A DNA stretch of 5,012 nucleotides, from positions 1 through 5,012 of the forward strand of contig JAUTXM010000148.1 in NCBI GenBank assembly GCA_030838025.1, written 5' to 3'. Shown here in pieces: positions 4,197 through 5,012 of the stretch. Origin of the DNA: Acidimicrobiaceae bacterium. Its GTDB lineage: Bacteria > Actinomycetota > Acidimicrobiia > Acidimicrobiales > Palsa-688. The position numbers and the translations under genes are program-made. The first letter of the stretch is position 1. Each line of letters opens with the position of its first letter. The notes under the pieces are model-generated. The model saw only the letters and a list, made by a program, of their open reading frames with translations. It made no database searches and had not been told where the DNA came from.

Positions 4197-5012
4197 ATGC
4201 CTGCGGTGATCGGCGTCGACGTCGGGGGAACCAAGATCCTCGCCCTGCAGCTGCGAGCCGACGGGACGCGAGGCGAGGAGACCCGCCGGCCCACGCCGCG
4301 CGGCGGCGAAGCGGTCCTCGACGCCATCGCCGAGGCGGTGTCCACCCTCGGTCCGGTCACGGCGGTCGGCGTCGGTGCCCCCGGGCTGGTCGATCACGGC
4401 GGGATATTGCAGTTCGCACCCAACCTGCCCCATGTCGTCGGCCTCCCCGTGCGGGCCGGCCTCGAGCAGCGCCTCCCCGGCGTCACCGTCCGAGTGGGCA
4501 ACGACGCCACGTGCGCCGCCTGGGCCGAGCGAGTGCTGGGCGCCGGCAAGGGAAGCCACGACTTGTTGATGGTCACGCTGGGCACCGGCATCGGCGGCGG
4601 CCTGGTCAGCGGCGGCCATTTGCTGCTGGGCGCCAACGGGTTCTCGGGCGAGATCGGCCACATGGTCGTCGACATCCACGGGCCTCCGTGCCCGTGCGGC
4701 AAGCGGGGCTGTTGGGAGCGTTTCGCGTCGGGCAGCGGCCTGGGCCGCCTCGGGCGCGAGGCTGCCGAAGCGGGCCAGGTGCCGCGCGTCGTCCAGCTGG
4801 CGGGCGGTGACCCGGTGGCGGTGCGGGGCGAGCACGTGACGGCCGCGGCCACCGACGGTGACGCCGACGCCATGGAGGTCATCCACCGCTTCGCCTGGTG
4901 GGTGGCGCTGGGGCTGGCCAACCTGGCCAACGTCTTCGATCCCGAATGCATCGTCCTGGGGGGCGGCCTGGCCGAGTCGGGTGGGGTCTTCCTCGAGCCC
5001 GTCCGCGCTGCG
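4197..5012 (+). CDS. ROK-family sugar kinase, probably glucokinase (3' partial)
   Basis: The frame is open from ATG 4197 to the last base, giving 272 codons of a protein normally a little over 300 residues long; the C-terminus lies beyond the window. ROK kinases phosphorylate sugars such as glucose with ATP (glucose to glucose-6-phosphate, entry to glycolysis). Seen: phosphate-binding DVGGTK (8-13), GAPGLVD (60-66), catalytic Asp103 in VGNDATCAAWAE, and adenosine/phosphate motif TLGTGIGGGLV (127-137). SGEIGHM (150-156, with Glu152 and His155) is followed by the zinc-binding signature CPCGKRGCWE (165-174). Zinc ligands are His155, Cys165, Cys167 and Cys172, and Glu174 contacts the sugar. The start places DVGGTK at the usual distance from the N-terminus. 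The EIGHM and CWERFASG wording is closest to actinobacterial glucokinases, but N-acetylhexosamine or mannose kinases share this fold, and a transcriptional ROK repressor is excluded by the lack of an N-terminal DNA-binding domain. Confidence 0.95.
   Translation, partial: MPAVIGVDVGGTKILALQLRADGTRGEETRRPTPRGGEAVLDAIAEAVSTLGPVTAVGVGAPGLVDHGGILQFAPNLPHVVGLPVRAGLEQRLPGVTVRVGNDATCAAWAERVLGAGKGSHDLLMVTLGTGIGGGLVSGGHLLLGANGFSGEIGHMVVDIHGPPCPCGKRGCWERFASGSGLGRLGREAAEAGQVPRVVQLAGGDPVAVRGEHVTAAATDGDADAMEVIHRFAWWVALGLANLANVFDPECIVLGGGLAESGGVFLEPVRAA

Noticed and set aside
2813..4360. Long open frame of 515 codons on the minus strand across the peroxidase, methyltransferase and kinase genes
   Set aside because: It lies opposite three genes with complete catalytic motifs, its translation is Arg/Gly/His/Asp-rich without a recognisable domain, and such mirror frames are expected where sense codons end in G or C.
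4155..4886. Minus-strand open frame of 243 codons opposite the kinase
   Set aside because: The sense strand carries the full ROK signature; the antisense product is compositionally biased and unrecognisable.

Overview
The window is very GC-rich and densely coded, with all eight recognisable genes on the + strand. The organism is most likely a high-GC actinobacterium. The START-like, ArsA-HSP20 and small-protein cluster, together with the near absence of Shine-Dalgarno sites, recalls Acidimicrobiia in particular. That placement is inferred from remembered protein families and was not tested by a search.

Layout: (1) 3-584 is the 3' part of a multi-pass membrane protein whose start lies before the window. 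(2) 597-821 is a tiny two-helix membrane protein. (3) 851-1294 is a START-like (SRPBCC) protein. (4) 1291-2544 is an ArsA/Get3-type ATPase with a C-terminal HSP20-like domain. (5) 2541-2834 is a 97-residue soluble protein of unknown function that is easy to miss because it shares a frame with a long non-coding reading frame. (6) 2870-3358 is a glutathione-peroxidase-family thiol peroxidase. (7) 3371-4177 is a SpoU/TrmH-family RNA methyltransferase. (8) 4197-5012 is an ROK-family sugar kinase, probably a glucokinase, cut off by the window end.

Genes 3-5 are joined by 4-base overlaps (TTGA, GTGA) and look like one translationally coupled unit. It pairs a hydrophobic-pocket protein, a targeting-type ATPase with a chaperone-like domain, and a small partner. 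No arsenic gene is present, so a role in handling lipids or hydrophobic proteins is more plausible than arsenite export. Genes 6-8 are a separate housekeeping or redox group. Two of them (2870 and 4197) have a TANNNT -10 box exactly 7 bases before the ATG and no Shine-Dalgarno, the pattern of leaderless transcripts.

There are no RNA genes, mobile elements or CRISPR arrays, and no gene-free stretch longer than 300 bases. I see no clear new multi-gene system. The signals most worth checking are non-coding: a run of eight GGG tracts across the SRPBCC/ArsA junction (1281-1328), a long stem-loop whose bulge is exactly the stop codon of gene 5 (2802-2840), and an 11-of-12-base repeat placed right after the stops of genes 1 and 2.
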